From DATARH01 sp036489765 (lineage in GTDB: Bacteria; Pseudomonadota; Alphaproteobacteria; ATCC43930; CGMCC-115725), in the NCBI GenBank assembly GCA_036489765.1, contig DASXFE010000096.1:1-64000 (forward strand): 64,000 nt of DNA, in the 5' to 3' direction. Shown in pieces: positions 32,605-41,667 of the stretch (positions within the stretch are counted from its first letter, which is position 1; every line of letters starts with the position of its first letter). Below the pieces are notes generated by a model. That model was not told where the DNA came from. It saw nothing but the letters and a program-made list of their open reading frames with translations, and made no database searches. The position numbers and the translations under genes were made by a program.

Positions 32605-32639
32605 CGGCGGATGATACGCGTTGCGGCGGTGCAAATCCA

Positions 32640-33734
32640 ATGACCCGGTATCTCGGTCTCGCCGCCCGGTTGGCCGCCTTCTGCGCGGTGCTGGGGGTGT
32701 TCGCGGCGGGGCTGGCGAGCTGCGCGCCCCATACCGACCGGCTCGCCCGCGACGAAGGGATCGGCACCGCCCGCGCTCCCTATGCCCTCGACCCGACGGC
32801 CCGGCTCGCCGACCACGAGTTCATCGCCGCGGACGGCGTCGCGCTGCCGCTCAGGGTCTGGCTGCCGCCCGGAGACGGCCCCGGCCGGGTCAGGGCGGTG
32901 ATCCTCGCGCTCCACGGGTTCAACGATTACAGCAATGCCTTCGCGATCCCGGCGAAGGAGTGGGCGAAAGACGGCATCGCCACCTATGCCTACGATCAGC
33001 GCGGGTTCGGCCGCGCGCCGGACCACGGGCTGTGGCCGGGCCGCGCCCCGCTCGCCGCCGACGCCGCGACCGCGGTGCGCCTGCTGCGCCGGCGCTATCC
33101 GGGGACGCCGGTCTATCTCCTCGGCGAAAGCATGGGGGCGGCCGTCGCGATCGTCGCCGAGACCGGGGAAAGCGGAACGCAAAAGCCCGATGTAGACGGC
33201 ATCATCCTCGCAGCGCCGGCCGTCTGGGGCTACGAGACGATGAACCTGCCCGAGCGGGTGGCGCTGTGGGCGATGGTGCGCCTCTTCCCGACGATGACCT
33301 TGACCGGCCGCCAGCTCCATATCGTCCCCTGCGACAACCGCGCCGTGCTGGAGGCGCTGTCGCGCGACCCGCTGGTGATCAAGGAGACGCGGGTCGACGC
33401 GGTCTATGGCCTCGTCAACCTGATGAGCGCGGCGCTCGACGCCGCGCCGAAACTGACAGTGCCGCTGCTCCTCCAGTACGGCGCGCGGGACCAGGTGGTA
33501 CCGCGCGCCCCGGTGCAGCTTTTTGTCGGCGACCTGCCGCGCGCGCCCGACGCGGCCCGACGGCTCGCCTATTACCCGCACGGCTATCACATGATCTACC
33601 GCGACCTCGATGGCGCGACGGTCGCCGACGATGTCGGGAGCTGGGTTCTCGACCGCTCGGCCCCGCTCCCGTCGCGCGAGGACGCCGCCCAAAACACCCG
33701 CCCCTGGCCCCCGACGCCGGCCCAAAGCGGCTAG
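32640..33734 (+). CDS. Lipoprotein alpha/beta hydrolase (monoglyceride lipase-like)
   Basis: A 364-residue serine hydrolase. The N-terminus is a lipoprotein signal (FCAVLGVFAAGLASCAPH, lipobox LASC), so it is probably membrane anchored in the envelope. The hydrolase domain has ILALHGFNDYSNAF for the oxyanion region, the nucleophile elbow GESMGAA, the acid in YGARDQVV and the catalytic His in PHGYHMIYRD. This is the Serine aminopeptidase S33 / monoacylglycerol lipase pattern. It is divergent from the zf-CHCC gene and followed by tRNA-Arg. Confidence 0.87.
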   Translation: MTRYLGLAARLAAFCAVLGVFAAGLASCAPHTDRLARDEGIGTARAPYALDPTARLADHEFIAADGVALPLRVWLPPGDGPGRVRAVILALHGFNDYSNAFAIPAKEWAKDGIATYAYDQRGFGRAPDHGLWPGRAPLAADAATAVRLLRRRYPGTPVYLLGESMGAAVAIVAETGESGTQKPDVDGIILAAPAVWGYETMNLPERVALWAMVRLFPTMTLTGRQLHIVPCDNRAVLEALSRDPLVIKETRVDAVYGLVNLMSAALDAAPKLTVPLLLQYGARDQVVPRAPVQLFVGDLPRAPDAARRLAYYPHGYHMIYRDLDGATVADDVGSWVLDRSAPLPSREDAAQNTRPWPPTPAQSG

Positions 33735-33796
33735 CGCCTTGCGCAAGCGCCCCCGAGGCGGTAATCACACGGACCGGCACCAGACACCGGCCCTGG

Positions 33797-33873
<77 letters not shown>

Positions 33874-34135
33874 GCTTTTTCGGTATTACGGCGCAAATCC
33901 CTAGAAGGAAATCAGCGCCTCAGGCGGGGCGCGCCGCGAGGGCGATCTTTGCCGCTGCACTGTTTATGTTTCACGATTCCCTGGCCCGATGGTGGGTTCC
34001 CTTTATCACGACTCGCAGGGGAACAAGCAGGCTCGGCGAGCGAAATCGTCGCCCACCTGAGAAACGACCCGCACCTGACCGCCGCGAACCTCTTCTTCAC
34101 GAACTGAGCACGGATCCGCTTCGCGGGCGGAGAGG

Positions 34136-34618
34136 TCAGTCGGCGGGGGCGCGGGTGGAGGGGTTCCTGGGCTCGGCGGGTGGAGTGTTTTCGATCAGCG
34201 AGGCACAGCGATAGACCATCGCGGCACGGTTATCGACGCCGAGCTTGGCAAAGATGCGGCGCAGATGCGTGCCGACGGTCCATTCGCTGATGCGCAATTT
34301 ATAGGCAACGTTTTTGGTCGCGTTTCCCTGTGCGATCATCGCCGCGATCTGCAGCTCGCGGCTCGTCAGCCGGGAGATCATCTTTTTTGTCTCGCCCTCG
34401 ATATCGGGCGGACGAGCCTCTTCGATGATAGCAACGATCCGGCCTTCGACTCTAAATCTCACGACCTCGCGAATGGTATTTGATCTGTCCGGTAGATGCG
34501 CATCTTTATCGACTGAAACAATTTTAAAGCAATGTCGATCAATTAGGAATGTTCCAAGGGAATCGGAATCTCCCTGGTTGGATTCATTTTGGGGAAGGAT
34601 TTTACGATTTTGTGGCAT
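34136..34618 (-). CDS. LuxR-type helix-turn-helix regulator
   Basis: A 160-residue probable transcription regulator. The C-terminal half has the LuxR/GerE DNA-binding domain: LTSRELQIAAMIAQGNATKNVAYKLRISEWTVGTHLRRIFAKLGVDNRAAMV. The N-terminal half (FLIDRHCFKIVSVDKDAH) is short, with no recognisable autoinducer-binding, PAS or receiver domain. The start is uncertain; the ATG at 34616-34618 is used here. The 5' part is clearly richer in A/T than the neighbours, a hint of different origin. It is the last gene of the nine-gene minus-strand cluster and its likely regulator. Confidence 0.82.
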   Translation of the reverse strand: MPQNRKILPQNESNQGDSDSLGTFLIDRHCFKIVSVDKDAHLPDRSNTIREVVRFRVEGRIVAIIEEARPPDIEGETKKMISRLTSRELQIAAMIAQGNATKNVAYKLRISEWTVGTHLRRIFAKLGVDNRAAMVYRCASLIENTPPAEPRNPSTRAPAD

Positions 34619-34661
34619 CGGGATCCGGAAGGTTCGAGATCGTCGACCACAGTGCGAGTTC

Positions 34662-35717
34662 TTAACGGTGTCGAAATGCCGCAGGCATGTCAAGCGCGCG
34701 TCGGTAACGTGCGGGCGAATCAGCAAGGCGGGCTGGTATGCGCCCGGCGAGGGGCTGGCGATGCTGCGGCGTGGCGAGGCGCCGGCGCTGATAGAGCGCG
34801 GCGATATTCGCGTTGCCGTCGAACACCGGGCGCAGGCGTGACATCGGGCCGGTCATCAAGGCAACGACGCCGGGACCATGGCCGCTGACCGTGCTGTCGC
34901 TGTGGGCGATGACGCCGAACGTGAGATGCCCATGCCGCGCCGAAAAGCCAAAGCGGCTGTCGGCGCCCTCGACGCAGACCAGGTCGCCAAAGCGCAGCGT
35001 GTCGAGGCCGTGCCGCCGGCGCACGCGAGGATCGAACAGCTCGATGTCGAAATCCGCGCGGGAGACGGTGTTCTGGCCCCGGCCCGAGCCAATGATCTCG
35101 GCCGGCACAACGTGCGTGACGCGGACCTCGAGCGCGCCGCCGCGCGGCGTCGGGTTCCAGCGCCGCAACAGGCTCGGCGCGCAGTTGCTCAGCGTTATCC
35201 CGGGATAATCGGGGAGGGCGAGGCCGAGGCCGCAGCCATAGACCTGCACCTGATCGCCGATGCTGAGCCGCGACAGGGTGCGCGTGTCGAAATCGACGAG
35301 GACATGATTGACCCCACCATGCTTGGCGGTCACGAGCCCGGTCGCGCCGCGGCACGCGCCGCTGACGACGCGTGCCAGATTGCCGACGCAGGCGCTCGTC
35401 ATCAGCGCGAGATTGGGACCGTCGGCGGCGCCGTGACTGCTGCGCTGGTGGTTCTGGATCGAAGCGCCCGGCTCGACATGGTCGGCGGCGAGCCCGACGC
35501 AGCGGTCGCCGACGCGGCGGTTGATCGTGATCCCGCCGGGGCCGGGCACGATCCGCGGCACGCCGTCATTGCCGATGCGATAGGGGTTGCTGCGCCCGAT
35601 CGGGCTGCCAATCTCGCCGATGACCGCCTGCATGACGAGGTCGGCTGCGTTCGTGCGCAGCGCCCCGTCCGAGAGAAGGCTCAGCTCGCCGGTCCTGTGA
35701 CGTCGCACCAGAAGCAC
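34662..35717 (-). CDS. DUF4438-like protein
   Basis: A 351-residue cytoplasmic protein. From about residue 85 it reads as a DUF4438 protein: MTSACVGNLARVVSGACRG, TGLVTAKHGGVNHVLVDFD, LSIGDQVQVYGCGLGLAL, SNCAPSLL, and HLTFGVIAHSDSTVSGHGPGVVALMT. The fold of that family is known from a Thermotoga protein, but the function is not. The start is the GTG at 35715-35717, with GGGAGGG 6 bases upstream, overlapping the previous gene by 37 bases. The longer frame to 36227 is a shadow of that gene. It belongs to the nine-gene operon. Confidence 0.78.
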   Translation of the reverse strand: MLLVRRHRTGELSLLSDGALRTNAADLVMQAVIGEIGSPIGRSNPYRIGNDGVPRIVPGPGGITINRRVGDRCVGLAADHVEPGASIQNHQRSSHGAADGPNLALMTSACVGNLARVVSGACRGATGLVTAKHGGVNHVLVDFDTRTLSRLSIGDQVQVYGCGLGLALPDYPGITLSNCAPSLLRRWNPTPRGGALEVRVTHVVPAEIIGSGRGQNTVSRADFDIELFDPRVRRRHGLDTLRFGDLVCVEGADSRFGFSARHGHLTFGVIAHSDSTVSGHGPGVVALMTGPMSRLRPVFDGNANIAALYQRRRLATPQHRQPLAGRIPARLADSPARYRRALDMPAAFRHR

Positions 35718-36523
35718 GTTGCGCCCTCCCAAGGATTGACCCAGGCGGCCGGTTCTTCGTCCTTCCGCAACAGGTCGGGCTCGATCTCGTGTCCATAGAT
35801 CGGCGACAAGTCGAACGCCCCGGCCCGCGGCAGCCAGAGATAGACCAGCGACAGATGCAGACCGGCCCAGACCGACGGCGCGATCCCGGCATCGGCGAGA
35901 AGGCGCAGGAAGTCGCTGCATTCGAGCCGGGCCAGCGGGTCGTCGGCGCTGAGCCGGCGGCAGTCGAGGCCCCATTTCTGCAATTGGCGGCAGGCGGCCG
36001 GCGGCTTGTCGCCCTCGCTGCGGCCGATCATGCGCGCGGCCGGCAATACCGCGCACAGCGCGGCGGCGTCGCGCGTCGCCGCGACCAGCGGTCCCGTCGC
36101 CTCGAGCGTATGCGGCAGGCGCTGATCGAGCGTCCGCGAGGCGAGCTCCCAGCGGAAGACGATCCCCTCGTCGACGCAGTCCGGCAGCGAGCTTTCGCGC
36201 AGCGCGTCGCCGATCCACGACAGGCACCCGTTCGACTCGTCACGCAGCCGTGTCCAGGCGTGCAGCACGTCGGGCACGTCCGCGATCGCGGTGGCGTCGG
36301 AACTGGGCCAGACCAGTAGCTCCGGCTCTTCCAGGTACAGTGATGCACTATCAAGCACGTTGAAGAATTCCGGTCCAACCCATTGTTCGGCAAACGGGGC
36401 TAGGCGTTTAGCTAGAAGGGGGCCGTCGCGCGAGAGCGCCAGGTGCGGGTCCAGAACGCAGCGGGAGCGGCGCCGGGAGATCTGGACCGACAGATCGGGG
36501 AACACCGGGCTCATCGTGCGCAT
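35681..36523 (-). CDS. Protein of unknown function (280 residues)
   Basis: I do not recognise this family. The product is a soluble 280-residue protein with mixed helix and strand character and many Trp/Cys/Leu-rich segments (VLHAWTRLRDESNGCLSWIGDAL, WAGLHLSLVYLWLPRAGAFDLSPIYG). No signal peptide or membrane helix is present. It starts 12 bases after the upstream gene and overlaps the DUF4438 gene by 37 bases, so the two are translationally coupled. Operon position suggests a component of the 34-48 kb system. Confidence 0.7.
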   Translation of the reverse strand: MRTMSPVFPDLSVQISRRRSRCVLDPHLALSRDGPLLAKRLAPFAEQWVGPEFFNVLDSASLYLEEPELLVWPSSDATAIADVPDVLHAWTRLRDESNGCLSWIGDALRESSLPDCVDEGIVFRWELASRTLDQRLPHTLEATGPLVAATRDAAALCAVLPAARMIGRSEGDKPPAACRQLQKWGLDCRRLSADDPLARLECSDFLRLLADAGIAPSVWAGLHLSLVYLWLPRAGAFDLSPIYGHEIEPDLLRKDEEPAAWVNPWEGATCFWCDVTGPAS

Positions 36524-36535
36524 CTCGGCTCGCGG

Positions 36536-37645
36536 CTAGGCGAATTCCATTGTTCGCGCGGCCGCGCCGCCGTCGTGCAACACCCCTTTGAGCGCCGGAA
36601 CGACACCGGGGAAGCCGCGCCCTTCGCGCGTCATGCGATAGGCGGCGAGCCAAGCCTCGGCGTGCGGACCCATCGGCCGCATCTCGGACTGGAAGAGGAG
36701 CGGGTCGATCGCCGTCTTGAAATCGTTGTCGGCGACGAATTGCAGCATGCGGCGGCCGCTCTCGGCCATCTTGGCGCGCTGCGAGATCTCCGCCATGCCG
36801 CCGAGATAGCGCTCGGAGATGACCTCGATGACGTTCCACTTGGTGTTGGCGTCGAAGGCCTTCTTGATGTCGGGCGCGTCGAGGAGGGCGAGCACCTGCT
36901 TCAGGTAGTGACCGGTCTCGACGGTCAGCGCATAGATGTTGCCGTAGGTCGCGCGATCGAGGGCGTAGCGCAGATCGAGGCCGATGCGCTGCACCGTGCC
37001 TATGCTGCCGAACGGGCGCTGCTCGATGAGCTGACCGCCACGGATTACCTCACCGATCAACAGGTCGCGGAAATACTGCGCGACCGCGACCATGAACCCG
37101 ACCATCTGGCGATGGAAATTGCGGTTGACGACCGCGCCGGCCGGCGGCGGCGACGCGCCGTAGTTGAAAGCGCGGCGATAGGCGATCTCGCGGTCGCGGC
37201 GCTTGTAACGGAGCGGCTGCCACTTTTCGAGGAGATACAGCCCGCGCGCGCCCGGGCCGCGCTGGATGTAGAGCTTGCCGAGGTGATAGAGCTTGAGCAG
37301 TACGTCGACGGCCTGGAACACCTTCGACCGCTCGTACTGGTAGATGAAATAGAGCTCGGCGGCGGCGTGGAGCTGGCTCGGGACGACGGCGTCGTCGAAA
37401 TCGGCCTTCACATAGGGATAGGCCATCTCCTCAAAGGCGACAGGCCCCCGTCCGCCAAAGCCGAGCAGGTCGAGAAACCCGTCGCCGCCATCCGGCTCGC
37501 CGGCGCCGCCCTGGATCAGGTCGGTAAAGCGGTCCTCGAGTTGCGCCTCGAAGGCCGGGCGATCTTCCGGCGACACCGTGGCGAGCTGGTCGCGGATAAA
37601 GCGATCCCAAAGCCGTTGGATCGTTTCGGTCTGTTGAATGGCCAT
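36536..37645 (-). CDS. Protein of unknown function (369 residues), helical
   Basis: No family recognised. The 369-residue product is soluble and mostly helical, with a glycine/aspartate-rich loop at residues 46-66 and an aromatic-rich core (HAAAELYFIYQYERSKVFQAVDVLLKLYHLGKLYIQ). The second half is RQMVGFMVAVAQYFRDLLIGEVIRGGQ and later helices. There is no signal peptide or catalytic motif. It could be a structural component. It is the sixth gene from the divergent promoter of the minus-strand operon. Confidence 0.72.
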   Translation of the reverse strand: MAIQQTETIQRLWDRFIRDQLATVSPEDRPAFEAQLEDRFTDLIQGGAGEPDGGDGFLDLLGFGGRGPVAFEEMAYPYVKADFDDAVVPSQLHAAAELYFIYQYERSKVFQAVDVLLKLYHLGKLYIQRGPGARGLYLLEKWQPLRYKRRDREIAYRRAFNYGASPPPAGAVVNRNFHRQMVGFMVAVAQYFRDLLIGEVIRGGQLIEQRPFGSIGTVQRIGLDLRYALDRATYGNIYALTVETGHYLKQVLALLDAPDIKKAFDANTKWNVIEVISERYLGGMAEISQRAKMAESGRRMLQFVADNDFKTAIDPLLFQSEMRPMGPHAEAWLAAYRMTREGRGFPGVVPALKGVLHDGGAAARTMEFA

Positions 37646-37703
37646 CTAACTGGCTCCCCGATTCAGAGAAGTCTCAGGAGAAATCGGAAGCGATCGTCGA
37701 TCG

Positions 37704-38426
37704 TCAGCGTGGGCGACGCGGGGCGCCGCCTTCGGGACCTCGCGCCAGCAACTGGCGTATCGTCTCTTCCATCGACGTGACGCGCTCGTGCAACGCATCG
37801 CTCGCCTCGCGCATTTCGCGGGATTGTTCCGAGCCGGAGCCTCCGGATGATCCCTCGCGCGGACTGCAATTGTGTTCGAGCCACTCGACACGGCGGATGA
37901 GCTGCTGAATCTGGGCTTCTTCGCCCACCAGCGCGAAGCTGATGGCGTGGTCGATCCTGCTGGTCGTCTCGCCGAGGGCGGTGATGTCGGCTTGCATGCC
38001 CGTGAGCCGCTCGTGATGTGCGTGGATCCGGGCGTTCGCGCCGGCGATCGCCTCGCCTTGGCTATCGATCTTTTTGTCGGCGGCGGTGATCAAGACGGTA
38101 TGGCCGTCGATCTGCGCCTTGGCGCTGGCCATCGCCTCGCCTTGCGTGCTGATGGCCTTCTCCGCGGCGGTGATCGAGACCGTGTGGCCGTCGATCAGCA
38201 CCCTGGCGCTGGCCATCGCCTCGCCTTGCGTGCCGATCAGCCCCTGAGCCGCGCCGATCTGGGCGCTGTGCGTGTCGATCTGGGGCTGGATCACCCCGGT
38301 CATCGTCTGGGAGATCGACGTGGCGGAGGCCAGCGACGCCTCGACCAGCGAAGGGAGGTGGCGCGGTGCCACGACGCGCTCGGCGCCCGGTGCCGTCAGG
38401 GCGGTCGGGGTCCTGGGATCGCTCAT
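37704..38426 (-). CDS. Coiled-coil protein with 28-residue repeats, fibre-like
   Basis: A 240-residue protein built around four 28-residue repeats (about residues 38-149), best seen as TQGEAMASARVLIDGHTVSI, TQGEAMASAKAQIDGHTVLI and SQGEAIAGANARIHAH at residues 66, 94 and 122. Twenty-eight residues equal four heptads, so a long coiled coil or trimeric stalk is likely. A second coiled segment (IQQLIRRVEWLEH) and an ERVTSMEETIRQLL helix follow, then an arginine-rich end. The repeats resemble phage tail-fibre or spacer stalks in style only. Its ATG overlaps the stop of the 634-residue gene (ATGA). Confidence 0.77.
   Translation of the reverse strand: MSDPRTPTALTAPGAERVVAPRHLPSLVEASLASATSISQTMTGVIQPQIDTHSAQIGAAQGLIGTQGEAMASARVLIDGHTVSITAAEKAISTQGEAMASAKAQIDGHTVLITAADKKIDSQGEAIAGANARIHAHHERLTGMQADITALGETTSRIDHAISFALVGEEAQIQQLIRRVEWLEHNCSPREGSSGGSGSEQSREMREASDALHERVTSMEETIRQLLARGPEGGAPRRPR
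37979..38231 (-). repeat. Three 84-bp coding tandem repeats
   Basis: Within the coiled-coil gene the 84-bp unit that encodes the 28-residue motif occurs three clear times (from residues 66, 94 and 122) with a more diverged fourth copy upstream. The first two units are nearly identical in DNA (GGCGATGGCCAGCG...), pointing to recent unit duplication. Confidence 0.75.
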
Positions 38427-40327
38427 GATCTGATGCTCCTCGCGAGGTGGGCCAGGCTCTCTTCGAATTGCGGCGGCAGGGCGCGCAGTTCCAGCGGCTC
38501 GTCGCTACGCGGCAGCGGCGTCGTCATTCCACCGATGTGGAGCGAGAGCTCGATCACGACCTGAAGCCACTCGAACACGGTTTCCTGATTGCCCGCCTCC
38601 GGTGCGACGGTGCGCACCAGATCGCGCCAGCGACGCTCCAGGCTGCGCTGAACCCTCAGCTCCTCGCGGATGGCAACATGGGCGTGGGCTGTCCGCCAGC
38701 GTCCGTCGGACAGGGCGCGTTCGAGCGTGTGCGTAAGGCGAGCCACCACGCGTCCCAGCGCAGCATCCCTCGCCTCGAGATTAGGCAATACTTGGCAGAG
38801 TCTCTGCGCCTCAGCCGCTAGCGCGCTCGGCAATGGCGGCACCATATCCTGAAAATTTTCCGAGATGGTGCCGGACTTCGTCTCCATTATCGTGCCGCTT
38901 TTAAAGGTAGCTCCGCTCAGGATGAGGATGATCGATACCGAGATCAGCCAATATGTGGCGGCGCGGAGGTCGGTAGCCGGGTCGATCCCCGCCTCGCCGC
39001 CGAGCGACAAGAGGTCGATCGCACGGTCCAGGCTGGTGACCAGCATATCCAGCAGCACTTGCGGCACGACCTCTCGACCGCTCTCGGTCGGGAACACGGT
39101 GTCGAGCAGCGTTGCGAGATTGCCGCGGATCATGATCGTGTCGAGCAGCATCGTGTCCTGCTCGAGCAGGTTCGGGTTGTAGAGCCCATAGAAGAGGATC
39201 GCCGGGCGGGCGATGCGCAGGAGCCGGAGGCCGCCGGCGGGTTTGAAGGCGTCGGCGAAGAGCAGCAACGCCTCAAGGAACGAGACGAGCGGCGGCGAGA
39301 GATCCGGCAGGCCGGGGCCGCCCAAGCTGTGGGGCAGCGGCGGCATCGCCCCCGGCGCGACGATCGCCAGCCGGCGGAAGCGCTCGAGGTCGAGCTGGGC
39401 GGTGACGCCGAGGGCGCGCAGCCCTTCGGGCGTGCCGTTCTGGGCCCGCGCGATCAGCGTATCCATGATCCGGGATAGCTCGTTCTCGACGAGCAGGGTG
39501 CGAAGGTCGCCCTGACCTTGCCGTTCGAGCCAGTTGTAGAGCAGCCGGTAGGCATTGATCCCGCGCGGCCACTGGTCGGGCCCGTAAGACTCTTGCGCGC
39601 CGCCCGAGAAGTTGCGCAGCGCGAAGATCACCGAGTCGCGGCGCTGCCGCAGATCGGCCAGCGGCACCTGGAGCAGGTAGTAGCCGTAGGCAAAGCCGAC
39701 GCTGGCGAGCGACTCGCCGAGCATGACCAAAGACACGGCCGCGACCTCGTCGAGGCTTTGGCCGAGACGCCGGTAGTTCTGGGTCATGCCGGGCGCGAGG
39801 GCGCCGACAAATCGGGCCAGCCGCGCATATTCGCCGAGCTGGCGGCGGATCGCGATGACCTTGTCGCGTTGGCTCGGGTCGAGCCCTTGCCGCGCCGCGA
39901 TGCTGGTTTCCTCGACCGCGTCGCGGATCGACAGGCCCCAGCCTTGCATTTCGGGCACGATATCGGCCGTCAGCGGGTTTGTCGCCAGGTCGGTGAGGGC
40001 CTTTTCGACATCGTTCTTGGCGACGCCGAACTCGGTGTCCGACGAGGTCGAGCGCGGCGCCGGCAGCATCGACTGCTGCATCGGCGCCTGCAGGAACGGC
40101 AGGCCCTGGGCCTCTTCGTTGATCGCAACGGCCTGCGGCAGGTCCTTGTAGTAATCGAGCAGGGCGCGCGCGACCTCTTTCGGGTTGCGCGGATCGCTGA
40201 CCTTGAGCTGGCTGCGGATCATGTTGTCCAGCGCCAGGTTGACTGACGAGGCGCTATTCGGTCCGCGCCCGTTCGGGGCTGGCCGGGACCCGTTGTGGGC
40301 AAAGCCATTCGGCGTGTATGGGGCCAT
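38423..40327 (-). CDS. Large helical protein of unknown function (634 residues)
   Basis: No family recognised. The N-terminus is disordered (MAPYTPNGFAHNGSRPAPNGRGPN). A long helical body follows, with hydrophobic stretches (ARFVGALAPG, VSFLEALLLFADAF) and one credible membrane helix at residues 458-474 (TYWLISVSIILILSGATF), next to a short internal repeat (KSGTIMET/KSGTISEN). The C-terminal third is amphipathic helix. It is the largest protein of the minus-strand operon and may be the platform or shell component (inference). It overlaps the next gene by 4 bases. Confidence 0.73.
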   Translation of the reverse strand: MAPYTPNGFAHNGSRPAPNGRGPNSASSVNLALDNMIRSQLKVSDPRNPKEVARALLDYYKDLPQAVAINEEAQGLPFLQAPMQQSMLPAPRSTSSDTEFGVAKNDVEKALTDLATNPLTADIVPEMQGWGLSIRDAVEETSIAARQGLDPSQRDKVIAIRRQLGEYARLARFVGALAPGMTQNYRRLGQSLDEVAAVSLVMLGESLASVGFAYGYYLLQVPLADLRQRRDSVIFALRNFSGGAQESYGPDQWPRGINAYRLLYNWLERQGQGDLRTLLVENELSRIMDTLIARAQNGTPEGLRALGVTAQLDLERFRRLAIVAPGAMPPLPHSLGGPGLPDLSPPLVSFLEALLLFADAFKPAGGLRLLRIARPAILFYGLYNPNLLEQDTMLLDTIMIRGNLATLLDTVFPTESGREVVPQVLLDMLVTSLDRAIDLLSLGGEAGIDPATDLRAATYWLISVSIILILSGATFKSGTIMETKSGTISENFQDMVPPLPSALAAEAQRLCQVLPNLEARDAALGRVVARLTHTLERALSDGRWRTAHAHVAIREELRVQRSLERRWRDLVRTVAPEAGNQETVFEWLQVVIELSLHIGGMTTPLPRSDEPLELRALPPQFEESLAHLARSIRS

Positions 40328-40349
40328 GGTTTACCTCGTTGCGTGATGG

Positions 40350-41639
40350 TCAGGCGGCCAACGCGAGCCGCGCGGCGGTGTGGTGGCTGGCGGGCGCGCC
40401 GTGCAGCTCCGCCAGATGGGTGACGACCTGCCGCGACAGGGTATGCGGCGAGCCGCCTTCGCGGGTCATGGCATAGGTCGCGGCGCTGACGAGATGCCGC
40501 GGCGGCAGTTCGGCCGACGGCAGGCGTCCCTCGCCGAGCTGGCGCGAGGCCTCCTTGATCCGTTGCTCGTCGGCGAAACGGAACGGGATGACATCGGAGA
40601 GGGCGTGCTGCCCCAGGTTGCGCCGCGTTTGGAACGCGATCTCGTCGACGATCGAGCGTGCCATCTTCGGCGCGTTCGCGAGCAGTGCCGGCGGCAGGCG
40701 GTCAGCCGGCGTGACGCGGTAAAGCGTGTGCCAGACCTTGGCGAGCTGGGCGGCATCGCGGCCAAAGCCCATGCGCCTCAGCATCTCGGCCAGGATCAGC
40801 ACCCGGAAATAGCCTGTGGGATGAGCGCCGCCGGGACGATAGGTCATCACGCGCTGCCGCGGATGTGACAGGAATATCGCAAGACCCCAGGCAGCCGCAG
40901 GGCCGCCGAGCAGCAGGGCCGTCAGATCGGCAAAAATCTCCTTGTGCCAGCGGCCGTAGATGCGGGCCATGCCGGCGTCGCGGCTGTCGCGGAGAATCCG
41001 GCTGACGACGGCCTGGCGGTTCTCGCCCCAGATGCCGAGATCGGCCTGCAGGTTGTGCGAGCATTCATGCAGGAAGACGCCCTGCCAGAGGTTGTCGCGA
41101 TCCCAGGGAATGCGGATCAGCGGAAATGGGTTGGTCTCGCCGAGCAATCGGCTGAGCTGGACCCCGCGCCGCCAGGTCACCGGCGAGAAGCCCTGCTCCA
41201 TATAGGTGAGAGGCCGGAGTTGAGGACCCGGATAGAGCCGTGAGACCGCCGGGATGACCGCGGAATAGCAGTCGTCGGCGATCACGTCGTGCGCGGCGAG
41301 GGTCGGGGCAAACGAGCTGCCCCGTTGGCTGAACACCTCGAAGAAGAGGCCCCAGGTACGGCGCGCCCGGTCGATTTCGCGCTCGACCATCGCGATCGCC
41401 GTAAGGACCTGCCCGGGGCTGAGGCCGCTTATTCTGGCTCGAAGATCCCCGAGCCTGGCGGCGAGCTTTTTGTCGATCGCCGCCAGGCGCTCGTTGACCG
41501 CAGCAAAATGCCGGGGCGACGGCGCGTAGGGGAGGTCCTGCGGGCGGATGCCGACAGATTGATGGTCAAGCCTCGCCAACTGCCTGCCGCGTCCTTCGAG
41601 CGACCGGAGCTTGGCCCGCAGGAATGTCCGGACATCCAT
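40350..41639 (-). CDS. Putative zinc metalloprotease (HExxH) of unknown family
   Basis: A 429-residue protein with VFLHECSHNLQAD, an HExxH zinc site at residues 191-195. A glutamate in HKEIFADL (Glu234) is a candidate third ligand 39 residues later, the spacing style of gluzincins. The N-terminal third is helical; the C-terminal part includes HLAELHGAPASHHTAARLAL. There is no signal peptide or propeptide cleavage site, so it would act in the cytoplasm or be exported by another route. It sits in the minus-strand operon 28 bases after the Gly/His-rich protein. Assignment to a MEROPS family is not possible by eye. Confidence 0.76.
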   Translation of the reverse strand: MDVRTFLRAKLRSLEGRGRQLARLDHQSVGIRPQDLPYAPSPRHFAAVNERLAAIDKKLAARLGDLRARISGLSPGQVLTAIAMVEREIDRARRTWGLFFEVFSQRGSSFAPTLAAHDVIADDCYSAVIPAVSRLYPGPQLRPLTYMEQGFSPVTWRRGVQLSRLLGETNPFPLIRIPWDRDNLWQGVFLHECSHNLQADLGIWGENRQAVVSRILRDSRDAGMARIYGRWHKEIFADLTALLLGGPAAAWGLAIFLSHPRQRVMTYRPGGAHPTGYFRVLILAEMLRRMGFGRDAAQLAKVWHTLYRVTPADRLPPALLANAPKMARSIVDEIAFQTRRNLGQHALSDVIPFRFADEQRIKEASRQLGEGRLPSAELPPRHLVSAATYAMTREGGSPHTLSRQVVTHLAELHGAPASHHTAARLALAA

Positions 41640-41667
41640 AGCCGTGCCCTCGACGTCCCGCCGTCCG

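Noticed and set aside
34878..37780. Long plus-strand frames (306 and 445 residues) opposite the minus operon
   Set aside because: The minus-strand genes have coupled starts, ribosome sites and, for DUF4438, family similarity; the plus frames show only mirror composition.
37979..38231. Regular 84-base repeats as a possible CRISPR array
   Set aside because: The repeats are contiguous without spacers and encode an in-frame 28-residue protein repeat.
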